NCBI GenBank assembly: GCA_946615875.1
Contig: CAMOIK010000093.1
Location: 1-8,159, forward strand
Origin: an uncultured Verrucomicrobiota bacterium
GTDB taxonomy: Bacteria > Verrucomicrobiota > Kiritimatiellia > RFP12 > UBA1067
Direction of reading: 5' to 3'
DNA length: 8,159 nt
Position numbers and translations under genes: made by a program. The first letter of the stretch is position 1. Each line of letters begins with the position of its first letter. Below the pieces are notes generated by a model. That model did not search any database and was not told where the DNA came from. It worked only from the letters and a program-made list of their open reading frames with translations. Positions 1 to 5,791 of this stretch are shown one piece after another.

Positions 1-1
1 C

Positions 2-196
2 AAGGAGAAGATCAATCCGCTGATCGGCTCCGCCGGCGTCTCCGCCGTCCCGATGGCCGCGCGCGTCTCCAACAAGGTTTCGCTCGGCAACGACCCGACG
101 AACTTCGTCCTTATGCAGGCCATGGGCCCGAACGTCTCCGGCGTGATCGGCTCCGCCGTGGTCGCAGGCGTCCTGTACAAGCTCTGTTCGGGTTGA
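2..196 (+). CDS. oadB: Oxaloacetate decarboxylase-type sodium pump, beta subunit (3' end only)
   Basis: This is the last 64 codons of a beta subunit of a sodium-ion-translocating decarboxylase; the start lies before the window. The beta subunit is the polytopic inner-membrane protein that decarboxylates the carboxybiotin carrier and couples this to Na+ export. The visible part carries the strongly conserved C-terminal block of the family: INPLIGSAGVSAVPMAARV, then a DPTNFVLMQAMGPN segment, then a final glycine/alanine-rich helix (VSGVIGSAVVAGVLYKL). The VSAVPMAARVSNKV wording is closer to oxaloacetate decarboxylase beta (OadB) than to the glutaconyl- or methylmalonyl-CoA forms, from memory of those families, so the substrate assignment is less sure than the family. 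The TGA stop lies just before the next gene. Its presence suggests anaerobic, sodium-based energy conservation. Confidence 0.88.
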   Translation, partial: KEKINPLIGSAGVSAVPMAARVSNKVSLGNDPTNFVLMQAMGPNVSGVIGSAVVAGVLYKLCSG

Positions 197-201
197 TCGC
201 C

Positions 202-1191
202 ATGAACGCCGGGATACGCGTTGCGCGCCTGGCTTCGCGCCTGGCTGCGGTGTTTGCGGCGGCCGCCCTCGCGGGCGGCTGCGCCGCGTTGGGGCTGCAC
301 GTCCCCAAACCGGTGGAGACGGTCGAGAACGAGTCGGTCTCCATCCCTCCCGGCACGTATCTCTCCGACGTGATATGCCGGGCGGCGGGCGCGCGCAAGT
401 GGTCGCCGACCGTCATCTCCGACAGGCTGGTCCGCTGCAGATACGTAGCGCGCAGCTGGACGATCACGGTGGACGTGCACCACAACAACCGCGACACGTT
501 CTCCGTCAGGCACGTCGATTCCACCGGGCTCTTCTATGACGCCTCTCGCGGCACCATACACGGCACCTACAACAAGATGGTCCGCGCGCTGTGCCAGCAG
601 ATACGCAACGAGGCCTACATGGCTCCCCGGCTGGCGCATGCGCCGGCCGCCTCGCCGGCGGTCGCCCATGCACAGTCCGCGGTCCCGGCCGCAGCATCCG
701 CGCCGCAACCGGAGGCGGCGCGCCCGGGCTACACGATAGCGTCGTTTGTCCGCGAGAGCGGCGACGACGTCGCCTACAGTTTCGCTATCGATCTCGCGGA
801 CGCCGGCTCGGCCGACTTCGACACGTCGGCGCGGATACAGGAGGACATACGCGAGGCCGTCCGCAGGGAGTGCGTGTCGTCGTCCGCCGCCGACCCGTCG
901 TCGGTGAGGATCGCCTTCCCGGAATACAGGATGTCCGGCGGCAGAATCGAGGGGCGCGCCGTGGTTCTGAAGGTGGAACTGCTCGAGCTCGTCTATAACG
1001 ACGAGACCCGTCAGGGCCGCCTGTCGGTGCGCGTCAATCCCAGCCAATACGAGATGGCCCGCCAGTGGGTGCGCGACAACATCGACTCCCTCGCGCGCGA
1101 CAAGAAGGTCGGTTCCGGCAGGTCCGGCGGCTTCCGCATCGGCAGCGAGATGCTGCACGACGGCAACATCCTGGAGGTGGAGTTCTACTGA
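202..1191 (+). CDS. Two-domain lipoprotein of unknown function
   Basis: This 329-residue protein is predicted to be an envelope lipoprotein. Residues 1-26 are an Arg-containing, Ala-rich signal peptide ending in LAGGC with Cys27 as the lipidation site; the extra Gly makes the lipobox slightly off consensus. Residues about 54-140 resemble a small domain seen in many short proteobacterial lipoproteins: a CRAAGARKW helix, paired strands around VRCRYVARSWTITVDV, then SVRHVDSTGLFYD and the IHGTYNKMVRALCQQI ending (compare the IHxxYNxWVxxL pattern). An Ala/Pro linker (about 141-175) leads to an unrecognised alpha/beta C-terminal domain (176-329). ATG 202 is chosen over a TTG at 193 that overlaps the oadB stop; neither has a clear ribosome-binding site. 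The gene opens a run of exported proteins, with 19 nt to the next start. The function is unknown. Confidence 0.85.
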   Translation: MNAGIRVARLASRLAAVFAAAALAGGCAALGLHVPKPVETVENESVSIPPGTYLSDVICRAAGARKWSPTVISDRLVRCRYVARSWTITVDVHHNNRDTFSVRHVDSTGLFYDASRGTIHGTYNKMVRALCQQIRNEAYMAPRLAHAPAASPAVAHAQSAVPAAASAPQPEAARPGYTIASFVRESGDDVAYSFAIDLADAGSADFDTSARIQEDIREAVRRECVSSSAADPSSVRIAFPEYRMSGGRIEGRAVVLKVELLELVYNDETRQGRLSVRVNPSQYEMARQWVRDNIDSLARDKKVGSGRSGGFRIGSEMLHDGNILEVEFY

Positions 1192-1196
1192 CCCGG

Positions 1197-1203
1197 AAGG
1201 AGG
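1197..1203 (+). promoter_or_regulatory. Strong Shine-Dalgarno site for the COG3014 gene
   Basis: AAGGAGG is a full anti-16S match 7 nt before ATG 1211. It fixes that start and predicts efficient translation of the second gene of the cluster. Confidence 0.9.
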
Positions 1204-1210
1204 ACGGCAA

Positions 1211-2611
1211 ATGAGGGCATACGCGCACAGACTGGCCGCAGTGCTGGCCGCCGCCATCCTAACGGGCGCGTGCGGATGCCGCACGTCGTACGAGCAGGCT
1301 GTGGCGGCGCGGCGAAGCGTCCTCTACGGCGACGGCGCGTATGCGCTCGAGCGCGCCGGGCAGATGGCCGGGAATTCGACGGACGCCAATCTCGGGAAAT
1401 TCGAACTGGGGCGGCTGCGCCAGCTCGCCGGCGATTTCGAGGGGAGTTCCGGCGTGTTCGGGCCGCAGCTCGAGGATTTCTTCGTGGATGAGAGCGAAGG
1501 TCCCGTCCTGAAACTGGGCAACGCGGGAGGCAACATAATGGCCGCCACGGTCGGCGACGACCGCTACATCCCCTACGACGTGCCGGCCTACGAGCTGATA
1601 TGCGCCCTGCAGTACGAGTCGCTGAATTCGCTCTACCTGGGGCGGCGCGACAACGCACGCGTCTATCTGCGGCGCGCCACCGCCGCGCAGGAGCAGATCA
1701 AGGAGAATGCGGAGCAGGAAGCCGCGGCGGATGGTGATTCGTCCGGCCAGGAAGCCAACATCGCCACCGCCAGCGGGACGATCCGGCAGTATCTGGACCC
1801 CGTGGCGAATTCCGTGCGCACGTCCTACGAAAACGCGCTCGTCTGGTATCTGATGGGCGTGATGTTCGAGCTGGAAGGCGGCTCCGGCAACGATACGATA
1901 GCGTATCGCGAGGCGGCGACGATAAGTCCCGACGTGGCGCGCTTCGTAGATCTGGCGCCTGGCGGCGGCGAGGACGTGATTGTCGTCTTCGAGGAATCGC
2001 TGGTGGATTTCCCGGAGCCGGTCAAGATACCTCTGACCTTCTTGGGCGGCACCGTGTGGTCTGTCGATTTCCCCTCGTACAAGAACGGCCCCTATGCGCC
2101 GTCGCGCATCGGCGTATCCTCCGGCGGCGCCGGTTGCGAGTTCGTGCGCGCCGTCAACGTGCAGGCGCTGGCCTACCGCAGCCTGCGCGACCGCCTGGCC
2201 GGGATCGTGACGCGCAACGTGACGCGGGCGGCGCTGAAGATCGCCGCGCAGCAGGCGGCGAACCACATCAGCACCGGCAACTCGTTCGGCGATATGGCGC
2301 TGATGCTAGGCGTGTTCGTGTTCAACGCCATTGGCACTGCGACGGACGAGGCCGACACGCGCTCGTGGCAGACTCTGCCGCAGTGCGTCCAGATGTGCCG
2401 CATCCGTCTGCCGAAAGGGCGGCGCGACCTGAGAGTCGTAAACCATTCCACGGGCAAATCCTTGGATCTATCGCTGCCGTCCGGCGGGAAGGGGCCGTGG
2501 CTGGTCTGGATTTCCGACGTCCATGCATATTCGACCGTAGGGGTGATCCCTCTGGCGTCCGGGGCGCCGTCGTGGGGGAAAAACGCTTCCATCCTCGGCG
2601 TAAAATACTGA
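1211..2611 (+). CDS. COG3014-family lipoprotein, TPR-like
   Basis: This 466-residue exported protein belongs to the COG3014 family, whose exact role is not established. Residues 1-20 form a signal peptide followed by Cys21 (LTGAC) and Cys23; the lipobox is off consensus, so outer-membrane lipoprotein status is likely but not certain. Residues about 55-90 (KFELGRLRQLAGDF) and 127-220 (AYELICALQYESLNSLYLG, then SYENALVWYLMGVMFELEG) look like TPR-type helical hairpins. A hydrophobic helix, MALMLGVFVFNAIG, at about 362-375 is followed by the family hallmark DTRSWQTLPQCVQMCRIRLP (382-401) and a beta-rich C-terminus. In gammaproteobacteria, COG3014 genes commonly sit beside ycfL and lpoB, and both relatives occur downstream here, which supports the call. 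A scaffold role in envelope synthesis is inference only. Confidence 0.85.
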   Translation: MRAYAHRLAAVLAAAILTGACGCRTSYEQAVAARRSVLYGDGAYALERAGQMAGNSTDANLGKFELGRLRQLAGDFEGSSGVFGPQLEDFFVDESEGPVLKLGNAGGNIMAATVGDDRYIPYDVPAYELICALQYESLNSLYLGRRDNARVYLRRATAAQEQIKENAEQEAAADGDSSGQEANIATASGTIRQYLDPVANSVRTSYENALVWYLMGVMFELEGGSGNDTIAYREAATISPDVARFVDLAPGGGEDVIVVFEESLVDFPEPVKIPLTFLGGTVWSVDFPSYKNGPYAPSRIGVSSGGAGCEFVRAVNVQALAYRSLRDRLAGIVTRNVTRAALKIAAQQAANHISTGNSFGDMALMLGVFVFNAIGTATDEADTRSWQTLPQCVQMCRIRLPKGRRDLRVVNHSTGKSLDLSLPSGGKGPWLVWISDVHAYSTVGVIPLASGAPSWGKNASILGVKY

Positions 2612-2637
2612 GCTTCGCAGGAACACCGAAAACAAAC

Positions 2638-2644
2638 AAGGAGG
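2638..2644 (+). promoter_or_regulatory. Strong Shine-Dalgarno site for the surface-repeat gene
   Basis: AAGGAGG lies 6 nt before ATG 2651, at the end of an A-rich 39-nt gap. The gap shows no recognisable -35/-10 pair or terminator. Confidence 0.88.
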
Positions 2645-2650
2645 AACAAA

Positions 2651-3301
2651 ATGAAGAAACCAATAGTTCTAGCGTTTGCGGTCGCGCTCGCCGGCGGACT
2701 TTCCGCCGCGGTCGCGGTAGTGCAGGAGGTCAAGCCCGGCGTGCGCCCGGTCTATAACTCCGGGACGGGCGTGATGCCCCATGGGGCGCAGGAAGCCATG
2801 CCAAAGGCCGCCCGCCAGCTGGCCAAGGACGGCATGCGCGGCGCCGGATGGACGCCCGCCATGTTCAGCGTCGTGACGCCCTTGCAGTTCCCCGGACCCG
2901 ACTATGACGTCGGCGGGTTGCGTTGCAACCTGTTCTACGGGGAGTGCGTGAATTTCGACGGCTTCGACTTCGGCCTCGTCGGCGTCGCTCGCAACCACGC
3001 CAACGGCTGGCTCGCCAACCTGGCAGCCAACATCGCCGGCGGCGACGGCATCGGCCTCAACACCGGCATAGTGAACTGGTATGGCGGCGACTTCAAGGGG
3101 ATGCAGTTCGGCATCGCGAACTGGGCGGAGTCCGGCGACTTCTGGCAGGTCGGCTTCTACAACGGCAGCGGCGACGCGCAGGGTTTCCAGCTCGGCGTCA
3201 TCAACACCGCCGGGATGATGCAAGGGCTGCAGATCGGCCTCGTCAACATAATAGGCCACTGCGACCTGCCGTTCCTGCCGATCGTCAACTGGCACTATTG
3301 A
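2651..3301 (+). CDS. LA_2272-like surface-repeat exported protein
   Basis: This 216-residue protein has a Sec signal peptide (KK, then a hydrophobic run, with probable cleavage after LSAAVA near residue 22) and no lipobox. From about residue 105 it is built of imperfect repeats of roughly 12-17 residues with the pattern G-hydrophobic-Q/N-hydrophobic-G-hydrophobic-x-N: FDFGLVGVA, GIGLNTGIVNW, GMQFGIANW, QVGFYNGSG, GFQLGVINTAG and GLQIGLVNIIG. It ends in LPFLPIVNWHY. This periodicity and the LPFLP ending are typical of the LA_2272 surface-repeat family of Leptospira, Bacteroidetes and gut bacteria, for which a beta-rich surface structure is plausible. Residues 23-100 are a non-repeat region with Cys92 and Cys99. 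It lies inside the lipoprotein cluster, with 38 nt to the next start. The function is unknown. Confidence 0.82.
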   Translation: MKKPIVLAFAVALAGGLSAAVAVVQEVKPGVRPVYNSGTGVMPHGAQEAMPKAARQLAKDGMRGAGWTPAMFSVVTPLQFPGPDYDVGGLRCNLFYGECVNFDGFDFGLVGVARNHANGWLANLAANIAGGDGIGLNTGIVNWYGGDFKGMQFGIANWAESGDFWQVGFYNGSGDAQGFQLGVINTAGMMQGLQIGLVNIIGHCDLPFLPIVNWHY

Positions 3302-3307
3302 TGTTCC

Positions 3308-3331
3308 CGCAACCAACCAATACAGAAAGGA
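3308..3331 (+). promoter_or_regulatory. A/C-rich leader with Shine-Dalgarno deciding the start at 3340
   Basis: CGCAACCAACCAA (3308-3320) leads to AAAGGA (3326-3331), 8 nt before ATG 3340. An in-frame ATG at 3301 lacks such a site and would put charged residues before the signal peptide, so 3340 is preferred. The leader repeats at 5144. Confidence 0.75.
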
Positions 3332-3339
3332 AATGTCGA

Positions 3340-4695
3340 ATGAAACTTAACGCACTTGCAGCAGCGGCGCTCGCCATGTTCGGCGGCGCGGCCTTCGCCC
3401 AGCAGCCGCTGGTCGTCAATGTCGCCGCAGAGGGCGCGCAGCCCCCGGCCGGCGGACTCGTCGTAGAGTCGCAGCAGCTTGACCTCCCGGCGTCGCCAGA
3501 CCTCCAGGCGTTCAAGCAGAAGATGATGGCCGCCCACCCCGACCTCGACCTCGTCGGCATCGAAGGCGAAGTCCGCGCCGTCATGGCCCCCAGGCCTCAG
3601 CCGCAGCCAAAGACGCCGGTTATGGCCATATTCGTCAAGAACAACACCAAGGTGGCCGGAATGAACGACGAGGTGGACGGCATTCGCGACCGCCTCGCCG
3701 CCGAACTAGCGGGCCTGAACTTCGTCGTCATGGACTCCGCCGAAATCGGCGCGGCGTTCTTCCAGAGCAAGATACCGGCAGAGACGCAGGACCAGATGAT
3801 AGACCAACTCTTCAGGGGTGGCAGCGTCACGCGCGTCGCCCAGACTCTCGGCGCCGATTACGTCCTGCTCGCCACTGTCACGGGCGCCAGCCAGATGAAC
3901 CGCTTTGCGGGCGACCGCGGCGTCACCATCTACACGCTGCGCATGACGTCCAAAGTGCTTGACGCCACCACCGGCGGCAGCGTATATGGCCGCAACTGGA
4001 CCAACAAGCGCCCCGTCCCGCAGGGCAACGGCGACGAGCCGATGAATCTCTACAACGACCTCATCGACATGTGGGTCGCCGACACCGGCGCCGACCTGGC
4101 CGCTTCCAGCGCCCGCTGGAGGGACCCCGTCCGCGACTCCGGCGCCCTCGCCTCCTTCACCGTGACGACGACGCTCGACGCCTACATCCAGCCGCTCGCC
4201 GCCACGGTCGATGCCACGCGCGACGTCAAAGACGAACTTCGCGTCGTCGCCGGAGGCATCACGGTAGAGATCGACGGCGCGGCCGTCGGCTCGTCGGGCG
4301 GCGTGTTCAAGGCGCGTCCCGGCCTGCACCAGATGCGCGTCACCCGCCAGTGGATGCAGCCGTGGGTCAAGACGGTCAACATCCAGGAGGGCGCGGTGTT
4401 CAATGTGGCGCTCGAACTCAGCGACGAGGGCTTCCGCCACTACTCCGACAAGGAGCTGCTGCGCTCCGAGCTGGCCATGCGCTACGCCGAGGCCGCGTAT
4501 CGCCGCGGCTGCCGCGTGAACTTCGACACGTCCGCCTGGCAGACCGTCACCTGGGCGCCCAACCCTGGCGCGACCAGCGTTTCGTCCTCGACGTTCGTGC
4601 AGCCGCCGGTCGTCGATCCGTCCGCCCAGATGGTCGCTCCGCAGACTCCTGTGGTCGCTCCGCAGGCTCCGACGGCCGTCCCGCAGGTCCAATAA
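3340..4695 (+). CDS. Periplasmic protein with LpoB/CsgG-like fold and PEGA-like domain
   Basis: This 451-residue protein has a clean Sec signal peptide (cleavage AFA|QQ after residue 20) and no lipidation cysteine, unlike its lipoprotein neighbours. Residues about 92-222 read as an LpoB/CsgG/TolB-N-like alpha/beta domain: a first strand VMAIFVKNNTKV, helix DGIRDRLAAELA, strand NFVVMD, the turn TLGADYVLLATVTGA, and paired strands YTLRMTSKVLDATTGGSVYGRNW. Residues about 304-361 resemble a PEGA domain (ITVEIDGAAVGSSGGVFKARPG, then LHQMRVTRQW and a closing V-rich strand), a module often found on exported proteins. The tail (about 410-451) is Pro/Gln/Val-rich with a 7-residue repeat. The open frame runs further upstream, but that part is an Arg-rich shadow of the preceding gene. 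The function is unknown; envelope assembly or sensing is inferred from its neighbours. Confidence 0.83.
   Translation: MKLNALAAAALAMFGGAAFAQQPLVVNVAAEGAQPPAGGLVVESQQLDLPASPDLQAFKQKMMAAHPDLDLVGIEGEVRAVMAPRPQPQPKTPVMAIFVKNNTKVAGMNDEVDGIRDRLAAELAGLNFVVMDSAEIGAAFFQSKIPAETQDQMIDQLFRGGSVTRVAQTLGADYVLLATVTGASQMNRFAGDRGVTIYTLRMTSKVLDATTGGSVYGRNWTNKRPVPQGNGDEPMNLYNDLIDMWVADTGADLAASSARWRDPVRDSGALASFTVTTTLDAYIQPLAATVDATRDVKDELRVVAGGITVEIDGAAVGSSGGVFKARPGLHQMRVTRQWMQPWVKTVNIQEGAVFNVALELSDEGFRHYSDKELLRSELAMRYAEAAYRRGCRVNFDTSAWQTVTWAPNPGATSVSSSTFVQPPVVDPSAQMVAPQTPVVAPQAPTAVPQVQ
4630..4692 (+). repeat. Three tandem 21-bp units in the 3' end of the PEGA gene
   Basis: Units at 4630-4650, 4651-4671 and 4672-4692 encode MVAPQTP, VVAPQAP and TAVPQVQ. 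The first two differ at few bases; the third has diverged. In-frame units like these can expand or contract and lengthen a flexible C-terminal tail. Confidence 0.8.
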
Positions 4696-4704
4696 CGCAA
4701 ACAC

Positions 4705-4711
4705 GAAAGGA
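4705..4711 (+). promoter_or_regulatory. Shine-Dalgarno site for the ycfL-like gene
   Basis: GAAAGGA sits 8 nt before ATG 4720, preceded by CGCAAACAC (4696-4704), a shortened form of the A/C-rich leader seen before two neighbouring genes. An out-of-frame ATG at 4715 is not used. Confidence 0.8.
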
Positions 4712-4719
4712 TTCATGAT

Positions 4720-5136
4720 ATGAAACGACTCGCAACCATAATCTGCGTGGCGGCGGTGGCCGTCGCTGTCGCCGGCTGCTCCACCACCTCCGGCACTAGC
4801 GTCACGCTTCGCCACGACGACGGATCGGCGCTGATAAGCGAAGGCAATACGCGCCTCCACAACAGCATCGCCGTCACCGCCGTCACCTACGACAAGGTGC
4901 CCGCAGGGCTCAATCGCGCGAACTTCCAGATCACCTCTCTCGTCCAGCGCGAGCAGTATCTGCAATACCGCATCGCCTGGTACAATTCCGAGGGAATGGA
5001 AATCGACGGCGAGGCGCGCACGTACCGTCCGCTCTCCTTGCAGGGCATGGACTCCGTGACGGTCTCCGGCGTGGCTCCCGGCCCCGCCGCCGTAACGTCG
5101 CGCATCCGCATACGCGAACTCCGCGCGTCCGAATGA
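4720..5136 (+). CDS. YcfL-family (DUF1425) lipoprotein
   Basis: This 138-residue protein is a predicted outer-membrane lipoprotein: residues 1-19 are a signal peptide and the lipobox VAGC gives lipidated Cys20. The mature part (about 45-133) is a single beta-sandwich-like domain with the YcfL hallmark QYLQYRIAWYNSEGMEID (residues 79-96). In E. coli YcfL the matching stretch reads HYRFYWYDARGLEM. It is followed by a strand-rich end (SVTVSGVAPGPAA, then RIRIREL). In E. coli ycfL lies directly before lpoB, and the same order holds here, which supports both calls. The biochemical role of YcfL is not established. The stop overlaps an upstream in-frame ATG of the next gene, but that gene's better start is 36 nt further on. 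Confidence 0.85.
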   Translation: MKRLATIICVAAVAVAVAGCSTTSGTSVTLRHDDGSALISEGNTRLHNSIAVTAVTYDKVPAGLNRANFQITSLVQREQYLQYRIAWYNSEGMEIDGEARTYRPLSLQGMDSVTVSGVAPGPAAVTSRIRIRELRASE

Positions 5137-5143
5137 AAGACAC

Positions 5144-5162
5144 CGCAACCAACAATGAAGGA
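5144..5162 (+). promoter_or_regulatory. A/C-rich leader with Shine-Dalgarno deciding the lpoB start
   Basis: CGCAACCAACAA (5144-5155) is followed by GAAGGA (5157-5162), 9 nt before ATG 5172. This supports 5172 over ATG 5133, which would add 13 polar residues before the signal peptide. The leader nearly copies the one at 3308. Confidence 0.78.
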
Positions 5163-5171
5163 TACGTCAAA

Positions 5172-5765
5172 ATGAAGAACGCCACACTGCTTCTCTCGCT
5201 TTCGCTCGCGCTCGGCGCCGCCACCGGCTGCGTCTCGCGCCCAGTCGTCGATGACTCCAGGCTGGACTACGCGGCCACCACCACCCGCATTGAGGCGCAG
5301 GATATCCGCCGCACCGTCGAAGCGATGGCAGAGTCGCTCATCTCCGACCCAGGCGTGCTGGAAGCCACCGGCGGCGCGCGCCCGGTCCTGGACATCGAGC
5401 CGATGAAGAACCGCTCGCAGATGATCGTCGATATGCAGAGCATCACGGACTCCGTGCGCACCCGGCTGATCCGCTCGCGCCTCTTCCGGTTTGTCGATCG
5501 CAGCACTGCGGGCGCGGACATCGCGATCATGGACGAGCAGGCCCAGCTCGGCCTGACAGATCCCCGCAAGGCGGTGCGTCCCGGCCAGCAGACGGCCGCG
5601 CAGATGTATCTGACCGGCTCGCTCACCGACATCGTGAACCGCGTCGGCAACAGGTCGGACCACTACTACAAGTTCAACATGATCCTGAAGGATCTGCGCA
5701 CCGGCGAAATCGTCTGGACCGACGAGAAGGAGATCCGCAAGGTGGCGCACCGGCCGTATCTGTGA
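5172..5765 (+). CDS. lpoB: LpoB-family lipoprotein (penicillin-binding protein activator)
   Basis: This 197-residue lipoprotein (signal peptide 1-19, ATGC with Cys20) belongs to the LpoB family. In E. coli, LpoB is anchored in the outer membrane and reaches through the peptidoglycan to activate PBP1b. Family landmarks are visible in order: PVLDIEPMKNRS (71-82), helix ITDSVRTRLIRS (91-102), strand FRFVDR, the DEQAQLGLTDPRKA segment (121-134), AQMYLTGSLTDI (143-154) and the paired strands KFNMILKDLRTGEIVWTDEKEI (167-188). Only about 15-20 residues separate the lipid anchor from the folded domain, much shorter than the roughly 50-residue tether of E. coli LpoB. The YcfL gene precedes it. Whether the partner is a PBP1b-type synthase in this organism is unknown. 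Confidence 0.88.
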   Translation: MKNATLLLSLSLALGAATGCVSRPVVDDSRLDYAATTTRIEAQDIRRTVEAMAESLISDPGVLEATGGARPVLDIEPMKNRSQMIVDMQSITDSVRTRLIRSRLFRFVDRSTAGADIAIMDEQAQLGLTDPRKAVRPGQQTAAQMYLTGSLTDIVNRVGNRSDHYYKFNMILKDLRTGEIVWTDEKEIRKVAHRPYL

Positions 5766-5791
5766 CGGCGCAGCGCCGACCGCGTCAGGCA

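Noticed and set aside
1259..2266. 335-codon open frame on the minus strand
   Set aside because: It is antisense to the COG3014 gene, with shadow-like composition and no family resemblance. The + strand gene has a signal peptide, strong Shine-Dalgarno site and family motif.
2056..2757. 233-codon + strand frame across the COG3014 gene end
   Set aside because: It is Arg/Ala-rich out-of-frame translation of the COG3014 and surface-repeat genes, with no start signal.
2923..3339. Upstream extension of the PEGA-protein reading frame
   Set aside because: The added 139 residues are Arg/Gln-rich low-complexity sequence overlapping the surface-repeat gene. The Shine-Dalgarno site and signal peptide place the start at 3340.
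3706..5148. 480-codon open frame on the minus strand
   Set aside because: It lies opposite the PEGA and YcfL-like genes, is rich in Arg, Gly, His and Asp without a recognisable domain, and lacks a ribosome-binding site. It is a high-GC shadow.
5133..5171. Earlier lpoB start overlapping the ycfL stop
   Set aside because: ATGA overlaps often mark coupled genes, but this start would put a polar 13-residue stretch before the signal peptide, while ATG 5172 has its own GAAGGA site.
5766..5778. Intrinsic terminator after lpoB
   Set aside because: The stem is short and no run of T follows; the next gene begins within 30 nt.
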